A stretch of 52,368 nucleotides of DNA from an uncultured Prevotellaceae bacterium (GCA_947254205.1 CAMYCE010000005.1:1-52368); one strand, 5' to 3'; shown: positions 43,077 through 52,187, counted from the first letter of the stretch. Notes: generated from the letters alone by a model not told the origin. Numbers and translations: made by a program.

Positions 43077-44916
43077 TCTCGAAAAGAGAAAATATGTGAT
43101 AGGCGGTTTTATCGTGCTTGTGGTGCTCATCTACATTGCACGACTCTTTGACCTGCAAATCAACAATAGCATCTATAAAGAAAATGCCGAGAGCAATGCT
43201 TTTGTGAAAAAGACTATCTATCCGTCGCGCGGGCTCATCTATGACCGAAATGGCAAACTCATCGTCTACAACCAGCCTGCCTATGACTTGGTGATGGTGC
43301 CCAAAGATGTGCAACCCTTCGACACGATTGACCTGTGCAACACGTTGCAAATCACGCGTGCCGAGTTTGACCAACGCATGGCCGACATGCAAGACAAAAG
43401 CAAAAACCGCAACTACTCGGCCTATACCGAACAGGTGTTTATCAGCCATCTTGCACCACAAGACTACGGACGCATACAGGAAAAACTCTACCGTTTTCAG
43501 GGCTTCTATATCGTGCAACGCATCTTGCGGCAATACAACTATGCCGCAGCAGCCAATGTGCTGGGCGACATCAGGGAGGTGAATAGCGACGACATCGAAA
43601 AAGACAGCTACTACAAGCCGGGCGACTACACGGGCGACTTGGGGCTCGAAAAGAGCTATGAAGCATGGTTGCGTGGTCGCAAGGGGCAAGAAGTGCTCAT
43701 GCGCGATGCAGTGGGCAAAATCAAAGGACGATACAACGGCGGGCGCAACGACATTTCGCCCATCAGTGGGCACGACTTGAGCCTAAGCATCGACATTGAG
43801 TTGCAAGCCTATGGCGAGCGACTCATGCAAAACAAAATTGGGGCTATCGTGGCAATAGACCCCTCGACAGGCGAAATTTTGGCATTGGTGTCGAGCCCGG
43901 GCTACGACCCTGCCTTGCTGATAGGCAAAAATCGAGGCAAAAACTATCGTCGCTTGGTCAATAATCCCCTCAAGCCCCTTTTTGACAGGGCCATCATGGC
44001 GGCCTACCCTCCCGGCTCTACCTTCAAACCCACCCAAGGGCTCATCTTCAGGCACGAGGGCATTGTGGGAACGACCACCATGTATCCCTGCCATCGGGGC
44101 TACATCAATGGAGGCTTGCATGTGGGGTGCCACGGCCATGCCTCGCCCATTGCGCTCATTCCTGCCCTTGAAACGTCGTGCAACGCCTACTTTTGCTGGG
44201 GATTTAAAAACATGATTGATGCTCGCAAGCGATATGGAAGCACTGCCAAAGCATTTGAAGTGTGGAAAAAACACTTGGTATCGATGGGCTATGGCTACAA
44301 ACTGGGCATTGACTTGCCCGGAGAGAGTCGTGGCTTCATTCCCAACAGTGCCTACTACGACAAAAACTTAGGCAAAGGTCGCTGGGTAGCCAATTCTATT
44401 ATCTCGGTGTCGATAGGGCAAGGCGAAGTGCTTGCAACACCATTGCAAATCGCCAACTTGTGTGCCACTATTGCCAACCGAGGCTACTACTATGCCCCCC
44501 ATTTGGTCAAAAACATTCATGGCGTGGGCATACTCAAAAAGTTTGCCCAACGTCACTATGCCAGTGTAGATTCCAAATATTATGCCGAAATCGTGCAAGG
44601 CATGCGCTTGGCCGTGTTGGGGGGCACCTGCACCAAGGCCAACTTGCCGGGCATTGAGGTGTGTGGCAAGACGGGTACTGCCCAAAACCCTCATGGCAAA
44701 GACCACTCAGCATTCATGGGTTTTGCCCCCATGAACAATCCCAAAATAGCAGTAGCAGTATATGTTGAAAATGCCGGCTTTGGTGCCGCCTATGGTGTGC
44801 CCATTGGAAGCCTCATGATCGAGAAATATCTCACAGGCGAAGTGAAACGCACCGGCATGGAAAATCAAATGTTTAATTCTAACACCATCAACAGCAGTGG
44901 AGTCACCAAGCACTAA
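43060..44916 (+). CDS. mrdA: Penicillin-binding protein 2 (elongation transpeptidase)
   Basis: A 618-residue class B penicillin-binding protein that cross-links peptidoglycan in lateral wall growth. It has a short cytoplasmic part and one transmembrane helix (YVIGGFIVLVVLIYIARLF), then the dimerisation domain (PSRGLIYDRNGKLI), and the transpeptidase domain with SxxK in PPGSTFKPTQG near residue 320, SCNAYF near 374 and KTG in CGKTGTAQ near 535. It begins with GTG at 43060, overlapping mreD by 17 bases. It ends 20 bases into rodA. Confidence 0.95.
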   Translation: MRKDYNLEKRKYVIGGFIVLVVLIYIARLFDLQINNSIYKENAESNAFVKKTIYPSRGLIYDRNGKLIVYNQPAYDLVMVPKDVQPFDTIDLCNTLQITRAEFDQRMADMQDKSKNRNYSAYTEQVFISHLAPQDYGRIQEKLYRFQGFYIVQRILRQYNYAAAANVLGDIREVNSDDIEKDSYYKPGDYTGDLGLEKSYEAWLRGRKGQEVLMRDAVGKIKGRYNGGRNDISPISGHDLSLSIDIELQAYGERLMQNKIGAIVAIDPSTGEILALVSSPGYDPALLIGKNRGKNYRRLVNNPLKPLFDRAIMAAYPPGSTFKPTQGLIFRHEGIVGTTTMYPCHRGYINGGLHVGCHGHASPIALIPALETSCNAYFCWGFKNMIDARKRYGSTAKAFEVWKKHLVSMGYGYKLGIDLPGESRGFIPNSAYYDKNLGKGRWVANSIISVSIGQGEVLATPLQIANLCATIANRGYYYAPHLVKNIHGVGILKKFAQRHYASVDSKYYAEIVQGMRLAVLGGTCTKANLPGIEVCGKTGTAQNPHGKDHSAFMGFAPMNNPKIAVAVYVENAGFGAAYGVPIGSLMIEKYLTGEVKRTGMENQMFNSNTINSSGVTKH

Positions 44917-46366
44917 CGAAAACAGCACCCTCTTCAAGTCGATCGACTGGCTCACCGTGTTGCTCTACATGGTGCTGGTGGTGTTGGGAGCCATCAGCAT
45001 CTATGCAGCCAGCTACAACTTCGACCAAGCCAGCATGTTTGACCTTGCCAAATTTTCGGGCAAGCAGTTTCTGTGGATTGGTCTGTCGGCTGTGCTGGGC
45101 TTCTCGTTGCTCATGATCGACCGCCGAGTCTATGAGGCCTATGCCTATCCCATCTATGCAGGCATGATGCTACTGTTGCTGGTGACCATAGCCATTGCCC
45201 CCAACATCAAGGGCTCCCACTCGTGGATTGTGCTTGGTCCCGTGAGCTTGCAACCTGCCGAGTTTGCCAAGTTTGCAACAGCTTTGGCACTTTCCAAGCT
45301 ATTTAGCACCTATAACTTTGCCCTCAACACGGCCAAGAACTATGCCATTGCTGCGGGAGTGATATTGCTGCCCATCATGCTCATCATCTTGCAAAACGAG
45401 ACGGGCTCGTCGCTGGTCTACTTCTCGCTCGTGTTGGTGCTTTATCGCGAGGGTATGACAGGTTTTGTGCTCTATGCAGGCGTGTGTGCAGTCGTTTTCT
45501 TTGTGCTGGCATTGAAATACTCGGTGTTCACTTTCATGGGCATCGACTTGGGCGCATTTCTTGTGCTGGCCATTATCATGGTGCTGGAGGTGGGCATGTT
45601 GCTGTTTTATTGCCACTCGCTTGTGCTGAGTCGCAACGTGCTGTTGGGCTATGTGGGCAGCAGCTTGCTGGTCGTGGCACTTCACTACTTGGGGATTGAT
45701 GTGAATGGCTATCTTTTCTTTTTCTCGGTGATTGGGGCTTCGGTGATTTATCTGCTCTTTGCCATGTTTCACGACGATCTCAAGAAGGTGCTCATCACCG
45801 TGGTGTTTGCCGTGTCATCGGTCATGTTCTTGTTTACTGTTGACTTTGCATTCAACAAAGTGCTTGAACCTCATCAGCAAACCCGCATCAAGGTGGTGCT
45901 GGGCATTGAAGAAGACCTGCGCGGAGCTGGCTACAACGTGAATCAAAGCAAAATCGCCATAGGCTCGGGCGGGCTCACGGGCAAAGGGTTCTTGAACGGT
46001 ACACAGACCAAACTCAAATATGTGCCCGAACAGCACACCGACTTCATCTTCTGCACCATTGGCGAGGAACAGGGTTTCGTGGGCTCAGTGGGAGTGCTCC
46101 TGCTATTCTTGATGCTCATTTTGCGCATCATTGCCATAGCCGAGCGACAACACACTACCTTTGCGCGTGTCTATGCCTATTGCGTGGCAAGCATCTTCAT
46201 CTTCCACCTGTGCATCAATGTGGGCATGGTCATTGGCTTGTGCCCGGTGATTGGCATTCCCCTGCCCTTCTTCAGCTACGGAGGCTCATCGCTGTGGGGC
46301 TTCACCGTGCTACTCTTCATCTTGTTGCGCATCGATGCCGCCCGCAAGCAATATGGCGTGTGGTAA
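44897..46366 (+). CDS. rodA: Peptidoglycan glycosyltransferase RodA with extended membrane region
   Basis: A 489-residue SEDS polymerase that makes glycan strands with PBP2. SEDS motifs are IKGSHSWIVLGPVSLQPAEFAKFATALAL in the first third (GSHSW and QPAEF being diagnostic), RGAGYNVNQSKIAIGSGGLTGKG near 350, VPEQHTDFIFCTIGEEQGF near 375 and YGGSSLWGF near 465. Compared with the roughly 370-residue E. coli RodA there is an additional region of about 100 residues in the middle (about 190-310), apparently containing three or four additional hydrophobic helices. It starts with GTG inside the end of mrdA. Confidence 0.93.
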   Translation: MESPSTNENSTLFKSIDWLTVLLYMVLVVLGAISIYAASYNFDQASMFDLAKFSGKQFLWIGLSAVLGFSLLMIDRRVYEAYAYPIYAGMMLLLLVTIAIAPNIKGSHSWIVLGPVSLQPAEFAKFATALALSKLFSTYNFALNTAKNYAIAAGVILLPIMLIILQNETGSSLVYFSLVLVLYREGMTGFVLYAGVCAVVFFVLALKYSVFTFMGIDLGAFLVLAIIMVLEVGMLLFYCHSLVLSRNVLLGYVGSSLLVVALHYLGIDVNGYLFFFSVIGASVIYLLFAMFHDDLKKVLITVVFAVSSVMFLFTVDFAFNKVLEPHQQTRIKVVLGIEEDLRGAGYNVNQSKIAIGSGGLTGKGFLNGTQTKLKYVPEQHTDFIFCTIGEEQGFVGSVGVLLLFLMLILRIIAIAERQHTTFARVYAYCVASIFIFHLCINVGMVIGLCPVIGIPLPFFSYGGSSLWGFTVLLFILLRIDAARKQYGVW

Positions 46367-46400
46367 CATTTACACACATAGGCCGCATCCACACAAAACA

Positions 46401-46446
46401 CAACACAAAGGGTTGACCACTAAATGCAGGTCAACCCTTTGCGTTG
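46401..46446. terminator. Shared terminator between rodA and miaA
   Basis: An 18-base arm (46401-46418) pairs with 46429-46446 at 17 of 18 positions around a 10-base loop. It lies 34 bases after the rodA stop and 22 bases beyond the miaA stop, so it can serve both convergent genes. The flanking T-runs are weak on both strands. Confidence 0.7.
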
Positions 46447-46468
46447 ATATTGTTGTTTGGGGAATGGT

Positions 46469-47392
46469 TTATGGGGTGGCGCGGGCGAGATGGAGGGCCG
46501 ATGCCACAAAGTCGGTGTTGCTCAAGTCATGGGGCAACCAGTTGATGGCAATGCCACGGCGTTGCGCCATGCCTCTAAACCAAGTCATCTGCCGCTTGGC
46601 AAAGCGATGAATGGCTGTTTCAAGGCTTGTGAACATCTCTTCATAGCTCAACTCCCCTATCACATGACGGGTCACAAACTTATATTCCAATCCATAGTAG
46701 ATTAAGTCTTGGGCTGGCACTCCACTATCGAGCAAGTGGCGCACCTCATCGATCATGCCTGCATCAAGGCGTGCCTGCAACCGCTCGCTGATGCGACGGC
46801 GACGACTATCACGGTCGATGTCAATCCCAATCACACACACATGGCTCAAGGGGTGAGGCTCGGTGACGGCTTTCAAGTGAGGATTGCAGTGATAGTAGAC
46901 GCATATTTCAATAGCTCTAATGGCCCGCTGGCAGGTGTCGATGTCGCTATTGTTGCGCAAGGTTTTATAGCCTTTCAAAATTTCGGTGAGTTCGTCGAGC
47001 GACTTGCCCGACAACTCATTGCGTAACTCGGCATTTTGTGGCACTGGGGGCAACTGTATGCCCTTGACCACACTTTCCACATAAAGCCCTGTGCCACCAC
47101 ACAGCACCACATTCTTGCCTCGCGACTCAATGTCGAGCCGTGCTTGCTCATAGTCGCGCAAATACTCATGCAAGTTATACTTGTAGCCGGCAGGGCAAAT
47201 GTCGATGAGATGATAGGGCACCTCGCCATATTCGTCCAAGTCCTTGCCTGTGCCCAAGTCCATGCCACAATACACCTGCCGCGAGTCGGCACTGATGATT
47301 TCGGCATCGATGGCACGAGCAAGGGCCACAGCCTTGCCCGTCTTGCCCGAAGCAGTGGGCCCCGTGATGACTATGAGTGGCAACTTTCTCAT
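46469..47392 (-). CDS. miaA: tRNA dimethylallyltransferase
   Basis: A 307-residue enzyme that adds a dimethylallyl group to A37 of tRNAs reading codons beginning with U. The P-loop is ITGPTASGKTG near residue 9. DSRQVYCGMDLGTGKD near 38 is the substrate motif, and PYHLIDICPAGYKYNLHEYLRD near 62 follows. CGGTGLYVESVVKG near 105 and the RNA-contact segment DTCQRAIRAIE near 160 are also typical. Residues upstream of the chosen Met lie inside the peptidase gene and do not match the family, so the start at 47392 is preferred. It overlaps the upstream peptidase stop by four bases. Confidence 0.96.
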   Translation of the reverse strand: MRKLPLIVITGPTASGKTGKAVALARAIDAEIISADSRQVYCGMDLGTGKDLDEYGEVPYHLIDICPAGYKYNLHEYLRDYEQARLDIESRGKNVVLCGGTGLYVESVVKGIQLPPVPQNAELRNELSGKSLDELTEILKGYKTLRNNSDIDTCQRAIRAIEICVYYHCNPHLKAVTEPHPLSHVCVIGIDIDRDSRRRRISERLQARLDAGMIDEVRHLLDSGVPAQDLIYYGLEYKFVTRHVIGELSYEEMFTSLETAIHRFAKRQMTWFRGMAQRRGIAINWLPHDLSNTDFVASALHLARATP

Positions 47393-49569
47393 TTCATCAA
47401 GTGCTCTTTGTAGAAGTCGATAACACGGCGATAAAGGGGCAGACGCACATCGCAACCATTGATGCTGTGGTTCATGTTGGGAAACACCATCATTTCAAAC
47501 TGGTTGTGAGCTCCATGCAACTTGGCAATGTATTGCATTTCGTTGATAACGTGCACATTGTCGTCGGCACTGCCATACATGATGAGCACCTTGCCCTTGA
47601 GCCTATCGGTGAAATTGAGTGGAGCACTGCTGTTGTAGCCCTCGGGGTTTTCTTGAGGAGTGCGCATGTAACGCTCGGCATAGATGGTGTCGTAGAACTT
47701 CCACGAGGTGACAGGTGCAATCGACACACCTGCCGCATAGTCAAAGCCGGGAGTAGACATAGCCATGAGCGTTTCATAGCCACCAAAGCTCCAGCCCCAC
47801 ATGCCCACACGATCTTTGTCGACATAGGGCAACGAAGCCATGTAGCGTGCAGCGGCATGCTGGTCGATCGTTTCATATTTGCCCAAGTTGAGATAAACCA
47901 CACTTTGAAAGTCCTTGCCACGGCCACCGGTGCCACGACCATCAACACAAGCCACAATGAAGCCCTCGCTGGCGGCATATTCTTGCCAATCGAGGCTCCA
48001 GCGGTTGAGCACCTGTTGCGAGTTGGGGCCACTGTATTGCACCATTATCACAGGATATTTCTTGGAGGCATCAAAGTTGGTGGGCTTAATCATGTAGCCA
48101 TTCAATTCATAGCCATCGCTATTGAAAGTGAAGAACTCACGGCGTGGAATGTCGCGTGCAGTGAACTTATCGGCATAGTCGCGATTCAACTCCAAGTTGC
48201 GCACCTTTTTGCCCTTGTAGTCGCAAATCACATATTGGGTGGGCGTGTGCAGGTCGCTAAAGGTACTAATGTAGTAGCTAAAGTCGTTGCTGAAACGTGC
48301 ACTATAGGTTCCTGTGGCAGGAGTGAGCGCATGGTGCACACCTTTTTTGTCAACATATTTCACTTGGCGATTCAAGGGGCCGGCCGTGGTTTGATAGTAG
48401 AAACGCTCACGCTTGGCATCATAGCCATAGTAGCGAGTCACATTCTCGTTGCCAGTGGTGAATTGAATTTGCTTTGAGCCATCGAGTGAGCACCAATAGA
48501 GTTGTGTGTGCCCCGACTTCTCGCTGGGAATCACAAAGAAGTTGTCGTAGTAGGTGACTTGGTTGGCCAGCTCGCTGTCAAACCAGCTCTTGCTTGTTTC
48601 GTGATACACCTCCACGGCTTGAGCAGTAGCAGGATTCACGGCATAGATGTGAAAATCGTTTTGCAGGCGATTGAGCGTGCTCACCATGAGCTTGCTGTTG
48701 TCTTGTGCAAAGTCGATGTGAGGCACATAGTCGCTTGCTTGCAAAGGCAGGTTCATTTTAGAAAGCCGGCCTGCCACAACATCAAAAGCCCACACACTCA
48801 CCACCGAGTTTTTCTCGCCGGCAACCGGATACTTGTAGTCGAAACTGCCGGGATAAAGGGCATAGGCATCGTTGGGGTCGCAATCGCCCTGATACATCGT
48901 CATTGAGTACATGGGCACTTCGCTCTCGTCGAAGCGAATAAACGACAGTGTGCCACCATTGGGCGACCACTTGAGCGAGTTGATAATGCCAAATTCCTCT
49001 TGATACACCCAATCGGGCACACCATTTATCACCTTATTCTTCACTCCATCGGTAGTGACAGTGGTGGTTGCACCAGTCTCAAGATTCTTGATGTAGATGT
49101 TGTTGTTGAGCACATAGGCCACTTTTTTACTATCGGGCGAGAGGGTTGCAATTTCTTCACCTCCTTGATTGGTGAGCTTCGCTATTTTGCCCGATTTCAC
49201 GTCGTAGACGTAGTAGTTGGCACTAAACGAGTGGCGATAGATGGGTTTACTCTCGGTCCAGAGCAAAATCTTGCTCTCATCGGCACTCATGGCATAGCCG
49301 TCCCAACTTGCCACGTCGCAACCCTTCAAGTTGCCGGTGTCGAACAAAGTGGTTTCGCCCATCTCGGAGCGATAGCGGCGCACATTGATTTGGGTGCGGT
49401 CGCTACTCATTTGATAATAAACCGAGCCATCACGAGCGGGTTGCGTGGCAGGAATACCTGCAGGTCGGCATTGCGACAGTGTGAAATCGGCCAAATCGAG
49501 TGCACTGGCAGTCATTGTCATGCCTGCCACCGACAGGGCTACAACAAAAGTCCTCTTTAAGTTTTTCAT
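47389..49569 (-). CDS. Dipeptidyl peptidase IV (S9B prolyl oligopeptidase family)
   Basis: A 726-residue exported serine peptidase that removes X-Pro or X-Ala dipeptides from N-termini. A signal peptide ends near TASA. The N-terminal eight-bladed propeller contains DWVYQEEFG near residue 192, which is the substrate-binding Glu pair of DPP IV. The alpha/beta-hydrolase domain has the nucleophile in GWSFGGYE near 593, the Asp in YGSADDNVH near 670 and the His in MNHSING near 702. It is probably periplasmic or surface-associated and supplies dipeptides, as in Porphyromonas DPP IV. A terminator-like hairpin at 49645 lies upstream of it. Confidence 0.93.
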   Translation of the reverse strand: MKNLKRTFVVALSVAGMTMTASALDLADFTLSQCRPAGIPATQPARDGSVYYQMSSDRTQINVRRYRSEMGETTLFDTGNLKGCDVASWDGYAMSADESKILLWTESKPIYRHSFSANYYVYDVKSGKIAKLTNQGGEEIATLSPDSKKVAYVLNNNIYIKNLETGATTTVTTDGVKNKVINGVPDWVYQEEFGIINSLKWSPNGGTLSFIRFDESEVPMYSMTMYQGDCDPNDAYALYPGSFDYKYPVAGEKNSVVSVWAFDVVAGRLSKMNLPLQASDYVPHIDFAQDNSKLMVSTLNRLQNDFHIYAVNPATAQAVEVYHETSKSWFDSELANQVTYYDNFFVIPSEKSGHTQLYWCSLDGSKQIQFTTGNENVTRYYGYDAKRERFYYQTTAGPLNRQVKYVDKKGVHHALTPATGTYSARFSNDFSYYISTFSDLHTPTQYVICDYKGKKVRNLELNRDYADKFTARDIPRREFFTFNSDGYELNGYMIKPTNFDASKKYPVIMVQYSGPNSQQVLNRWSLDWQEYAASEGFIVACVDGRGTGGRGKDFQSVVYLNLGKYETIDQHAAARYMASLPYVDKDRVGMWGWSFGGYETLMAMSTPGFDYAAGVSIAPVTSWKFYDTIYAERYMRTPQENPEGYNSSAPLNFTDRLKGKVLIMYGSADDNVHVINEMQYIAKLHGAHNQFEMMVFPNMNHSINGCDVRLPLYRRVIDFYKEHLMK

Positions 49570-49644
49570 CTTGAATGTTTTTCTTGTAAATTTTTAGCAA
49601 AATTACTGAAACTTTTTGACAAAACGAGAGTTTTAGGCATGTGA

Positions 49645-49690
49645 AAAAGGTTGTTGCCACAAGCCCAAGGGGGCAAGGCAACAACCTTTT
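49645..49690 (-). terminator. Strong hairpin between the barrel-protein gene and the DPP IV gene
   Basis: AAAAGGTTGTTGCC (49645-49658) pairs perfectly with GGCAACAACCTTTT (49677-49690), loop 18 bases; a CATG on each side extends it weakly. On the minus strand the stem ends in U-rich sequence. It lies about 97 bases after the barrel-protein stop and upstream of the DPP IV gene. Confidence 0.8.
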
Positions 49691-49701
49691 CATGTAATAT
49701 T

Positions 49702-49764
49702 GCGGCGTTTAGCCCCAATCGGTCATCAGGCCGCGATAGGATAGCCTTTCAGGCTTTCTGTCGC
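49702..49764 (-). ncRNA. Candidate structured RNA: two adjacent stem-loops
   Basis: A short stem GCGGC/GCCGC encloses 49702-49734. A second stem starts at 49733 (GCGATAGG-AT-AGCC) and pairs with GGCTTTCTGTCGC ending at 49764, about 13 pairs with a single bulge and two wobble pairs. The two stems share a few bases, so they may be alternatives. Located between the barrel-protein stop and the terminator, this would be a 3-prime UTR structure or a small RNA. No known family was recognised. Confidence 0.35.
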
Positions 49765-49786
49765 AACTGTCACAACACAGCATCAT

Positions 49787-50683
49787 TTAAAATGCAAGAA
49801 TGAAGCCTGTGGTGATAGTGCTAATTTTAGGTCCAAAATCGGGTTTGAGCACACTTTGAGGGCGATAGCGCACATACCAGCCCAAAGATTCATAGCTCAC
49901 TGCACCCATCACATCAAAGGTGACAGGTCGGTGCCCAATGCGACGCGTACACACATCAAAGTCTTTGTCGTCGAGCCTATATTCCGCATGCAATCGGGCA
50001 GTTGTGTTCACATTCATGATGGCGGCAACAGAAAAGTGAAAATCGCCCACATATTGCTTAAAAACCAGTGGAAATTGCAATGAAGACAACTCCATATTGG
50101 CTTTGCGCTTGTGTGCACCATCGGGAAATGGCATAATGTCGACCTTGCCGGCTTCATTTTTGGCAAATTGGAGGCCCACAGTGTGCATGTGGTAGCGACG
50201 TGTTTCGATACCCACACCCAATGAGATGTCTTGCCCATAGCCTGTGCTGAATTGCACCCCCACAAGGTTCATAATGCCCATTTCATATTCATGCCCCATT
50301 GCTTGCTTGAAAGCTTCATGCCCACTACCCACCTGTGGCCAGCCGAAACCCAAATAAATGCCATCGAGAATCACACTCCAATAGGCACGACTTGCACGCG
50401 TGCTATCAGACTTTAGAAATGGCAACTTCAGCTCCCAATCGCTATGTTGATTCACCTTCACCTTGTCGTCGCTATTGTGAGCCACCGTATAGTTATAGTT
50501 GAAAGGCTTGCCACAGTTGGTTGCAGAGAGCACCTTGATGTGCGACCCTGTGGAGTCTTCGGTAATAATCACACGTTGTGGGTTTTCTATCACCTTTACT
50601 GTGTCTTGTAAAGAGGTTGCCTGAACTGTTGCCGTGCTGGCAAGCATGAGCGCAAGAGCAAATGTATAGATTAAAGTTTTCAT
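49787..50683 (-). CDS. Probable outer-membrane beta-barrel protein
   Basis: A 298-residue exported protein with a signal peptide (ALALMLASTATVQA). The body alternates hydrophobic and polar residues with aromatic ends, ending GFILAF, as in outer-membrane barrels. Segments such as VILDGIYLGFGWP, GVQFSTGYGQDISLGVGIETRRY and FHFSVAAIMNVNTTARLHAEY look like transmembrane strands. Function is unknown. It is the last gene of the group sigma factor, anti-sigma factor, small secreted protein, barrel protein, so it is a likely output of that regulation. Confidence 0.75.
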   Translation of the reverse strand: MKTLIYTFALALMLASTATVQATSLQDTVKVIENPQRVIITEDSTGSHIKVLSATNCGKPFNYNYTVAHNSDDKVKVNQHSDWELKLPFLKSDSTRASRAYWSVILDGIYLGFGWPQVGSGHEAFKQAMGHEYEMGIMNLVGVQFSTGYGQDISLGVGIETRRYHMHTVGLQFAKNEAGKVDIMPFPDGAHKRKANMELSSLQFPLVFKQYVGDFHFSVAAIMNVNTTARLHAEYRLDDKDFDVCTRRIGHRPVTFDVMGAVSYESLGWYVRYRPQSVLKPDFGPKISTITTGFILAF

Positions 50684-50720
50684 TGATAATATTGTTTTTT
50701 TTGATGGTTTTTAAACTGAA

Positions 50721-51167
50721 TTATTGACGAATTAAACTTTTGATGTAGGCACTGCTCACGTCACCTTCCATGTAGATGAGCGTCACCTTATCGACAGGTT
50801 GCTTGCGTGCCAAGCTTTGGTCGAGATAAAACACAAAGCGGTTGTTGCCCTGCCTGCGGGCAAACACATAGTAGCCATAGTAGAGTTTTCCTCCCCTATA
50901 TTCCACCTCCTTGCTTGTGGCTTGAACACCATCGGCTACCACTGCTTTCATGATGGCTGGAGCCAATGACATGTTGGTGACCGACAGGCTGTGATAAAGG
51001 GCGAGATTGAGTTGTTGAGCCTTTTTGCCTGTCACCACTATCTCGGTAGCGGCGCTTGAGTGCTTGTAGCGACCGTCAAACAGAGCTTTGATGTGCATTC
51101 CGGTCTGGGCATGTGCCATGGTAGCGACCAGAACAACAAACATGCTGATGAATGCAATTTTCTTCAT
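50721..51167 (-). CDS. Small secreted protein, DUF6108-like
   Basis: A 148-residue protein with a signal peptide ending near AHAQ and a mature domain of about 128 residues (LFDGRYKHSSAATEIVV, LALYHSLSVTN, GGKLYYGYYVF, VDKVTLIYMEGDVS). It resembles a family of uncharacterised Bacteroidales proteins encoded beside ECF sigma factors; the DUF number is from memory and unverified. The charged Arg/Lys pattern near YVFARRQGNNRFVFYLDQ suggests a compact periplasmic domain. It lies 47 bases after the anti-sigma gene and 37 bases before the barrel gene. Confidence 0.72.
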   Translation of the reverse strand: MKKIAFISMFVVLVATMAHAQTGMHIKALFDGRYKHSSAATEIVVTGKKAQQLNLALYHSLSVTNMSLAPAIMKAVVADGVQATSKEVEYRGGKLYYGYYVFARRQGNNRFVFYLDQSLARKQPVDKVTLIYMEGDVSSAYIKSLIRQ

Positions 51168-51214
51168 TGTAGTATATTGAAACTTTTATTGTATATCGAC
51201 ATTTTTATTGACTC

Positions 51215-51691
51215 TCAAGGTAGAGCGTTGCCCATGGTCGAAAGCTCATTGAGCACATGGCTATCAATAGCGTCGTGGGCACTGCCCATTTCGCTCAAGT
51301 CGCCCTTGATGATGCTCATCACTTCTTGATTATCGACCACTTTTTGACCCTCAATATAGGCATAGCAATTACTGCCCGAAGACTGCGACCTCACTCCTTG
51401 CACAGCAAGCCCCACTGCCAAAATGAGCACTATCGAAGCTGCGACCGATAGCATGGCCGGCACACGCTTGTGCCCACTGCCACGCGAGCCGTGCACCTTG
51501 CGTGCCACACTCATGTAGCCCATGGCAAAACGGGCCTCATCGATAGCCTCACTGCTCAAGGTGGTGACACTCAACTCATGCAATAGCCACTGCTCTTGCT
51601 CCGAGCTAAGCTCACAATCAAAATATTGCTCAATGAGCCTCTCCAGCTCAACTTGCGAGATGCTGTGCTCGCTGCGATGCCTATTGTTCAT
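51215..51691 (-). CDS. Probable single-pass anti-sigma factor
   Basis: A 158-residue protein with a cytoplasmic N-terminus (LERLIEQYFDCELSSEQEQWL, resembling the helical anti-sigma domain), one transmembrane helix near 82-102 (MLSVAASIVLILAVGLAVQGV) and a short periplasmic tail. The HisXXXCysXXCys zinc motif of the ZAS group is absent. Overlap of 11 bases with the sigma-factor gene supports a sigma/anti-sigma pair. The predicted signal is an envelope or outer-membrane cue received by the periplasmic tail. Confidence 0.8.
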   Translation of the reverse strand: MNNRHRSEHSISQVELERLIEQYFDCELSSEQEQWLLHELSVTTLSSEAIDEARFAMGYMSVARKVHGSRGSGHKRVPAMLSVAASIVLILAVGLAVQGVRSQSSGSNCYAYIEGQKVVDNQEVMSIIKGDLSEMGSAHDAIDSHVLNELSTMGNALP

Positions 51692-52187
51692 TATTTTTCC
51701 TCCTATATATTTCTCTAATTAATTTTCTTGCCCTGCTCAATTGCACCCTCACATGGGTGGGCTGCATGTGCAAGCGACGGGCAATTTCATCAAATTCCAA
51801 GCCTTCAAGTTCACGCAAAGTCACCACTTGCCGTTGCAATGGCGACAACTCATGGTCGATGATGGCTTTGACCTGAGCATAGGTTTCCTCAATCCCCACC
51901 CTTCTGTCATCGCCGGAAATAGCCATTGCTGTGACATTGTCGTCGAGCGATTGCTCGCGATGGGCACTGCGACGCCTCACTGCATCAATGCTCAAGTTGC
52001 GCACCGTCACCACTGTCACCCCCTCTACCGCTGCTTGCTCAATCGACTGCCGGCGCTCCCACAGTCGGCAAAAGGCATCTTGCACGGCATCGGCAGCGTC
52101 ATCGCTATTGCCTGTGATGCGCTCTGCCAAAGCCTCAAGGCGATGCCTAATGCCCCAAAATGTTGAAGTGATGTGGTCGTGAGCCAT
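51681..52187 (-). CDS. ECF-type RNA polymerase sigma factor
   Basis: A 168-residue sigma-70 family protein. Region 2 shows SDDAADAVQDAFCRLWERR near 28-46. Region 4 shows LSPLQRQVVTLRELEGLEFDEIA near 114-137 and a helix-turn-helix ending VRVQLSRARKLIRE. There is no region 1 or 3, as in extracytoplasmic-function sigma factors. It heads the four-gene unit with the anti-sigma factor and envelope proteins and is probably autoregulated through the upstream region. Confidence 0.92.
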   Translation of the reverse strand: MAHDHITSTFWGIRHRLEALAERITGNSDDAADAVQDAFCRLWERRQSIEQAAVEGVTVVTVRNLSIDAVRRRSAHREQSLDDNVTAMAISGDDRRVGIEETYAQVKAIIDHELSPLQRQVVTLRELEGLEFDEIARRLHMQPTHVRVQLSRARKLIREIYRRKNNEQ

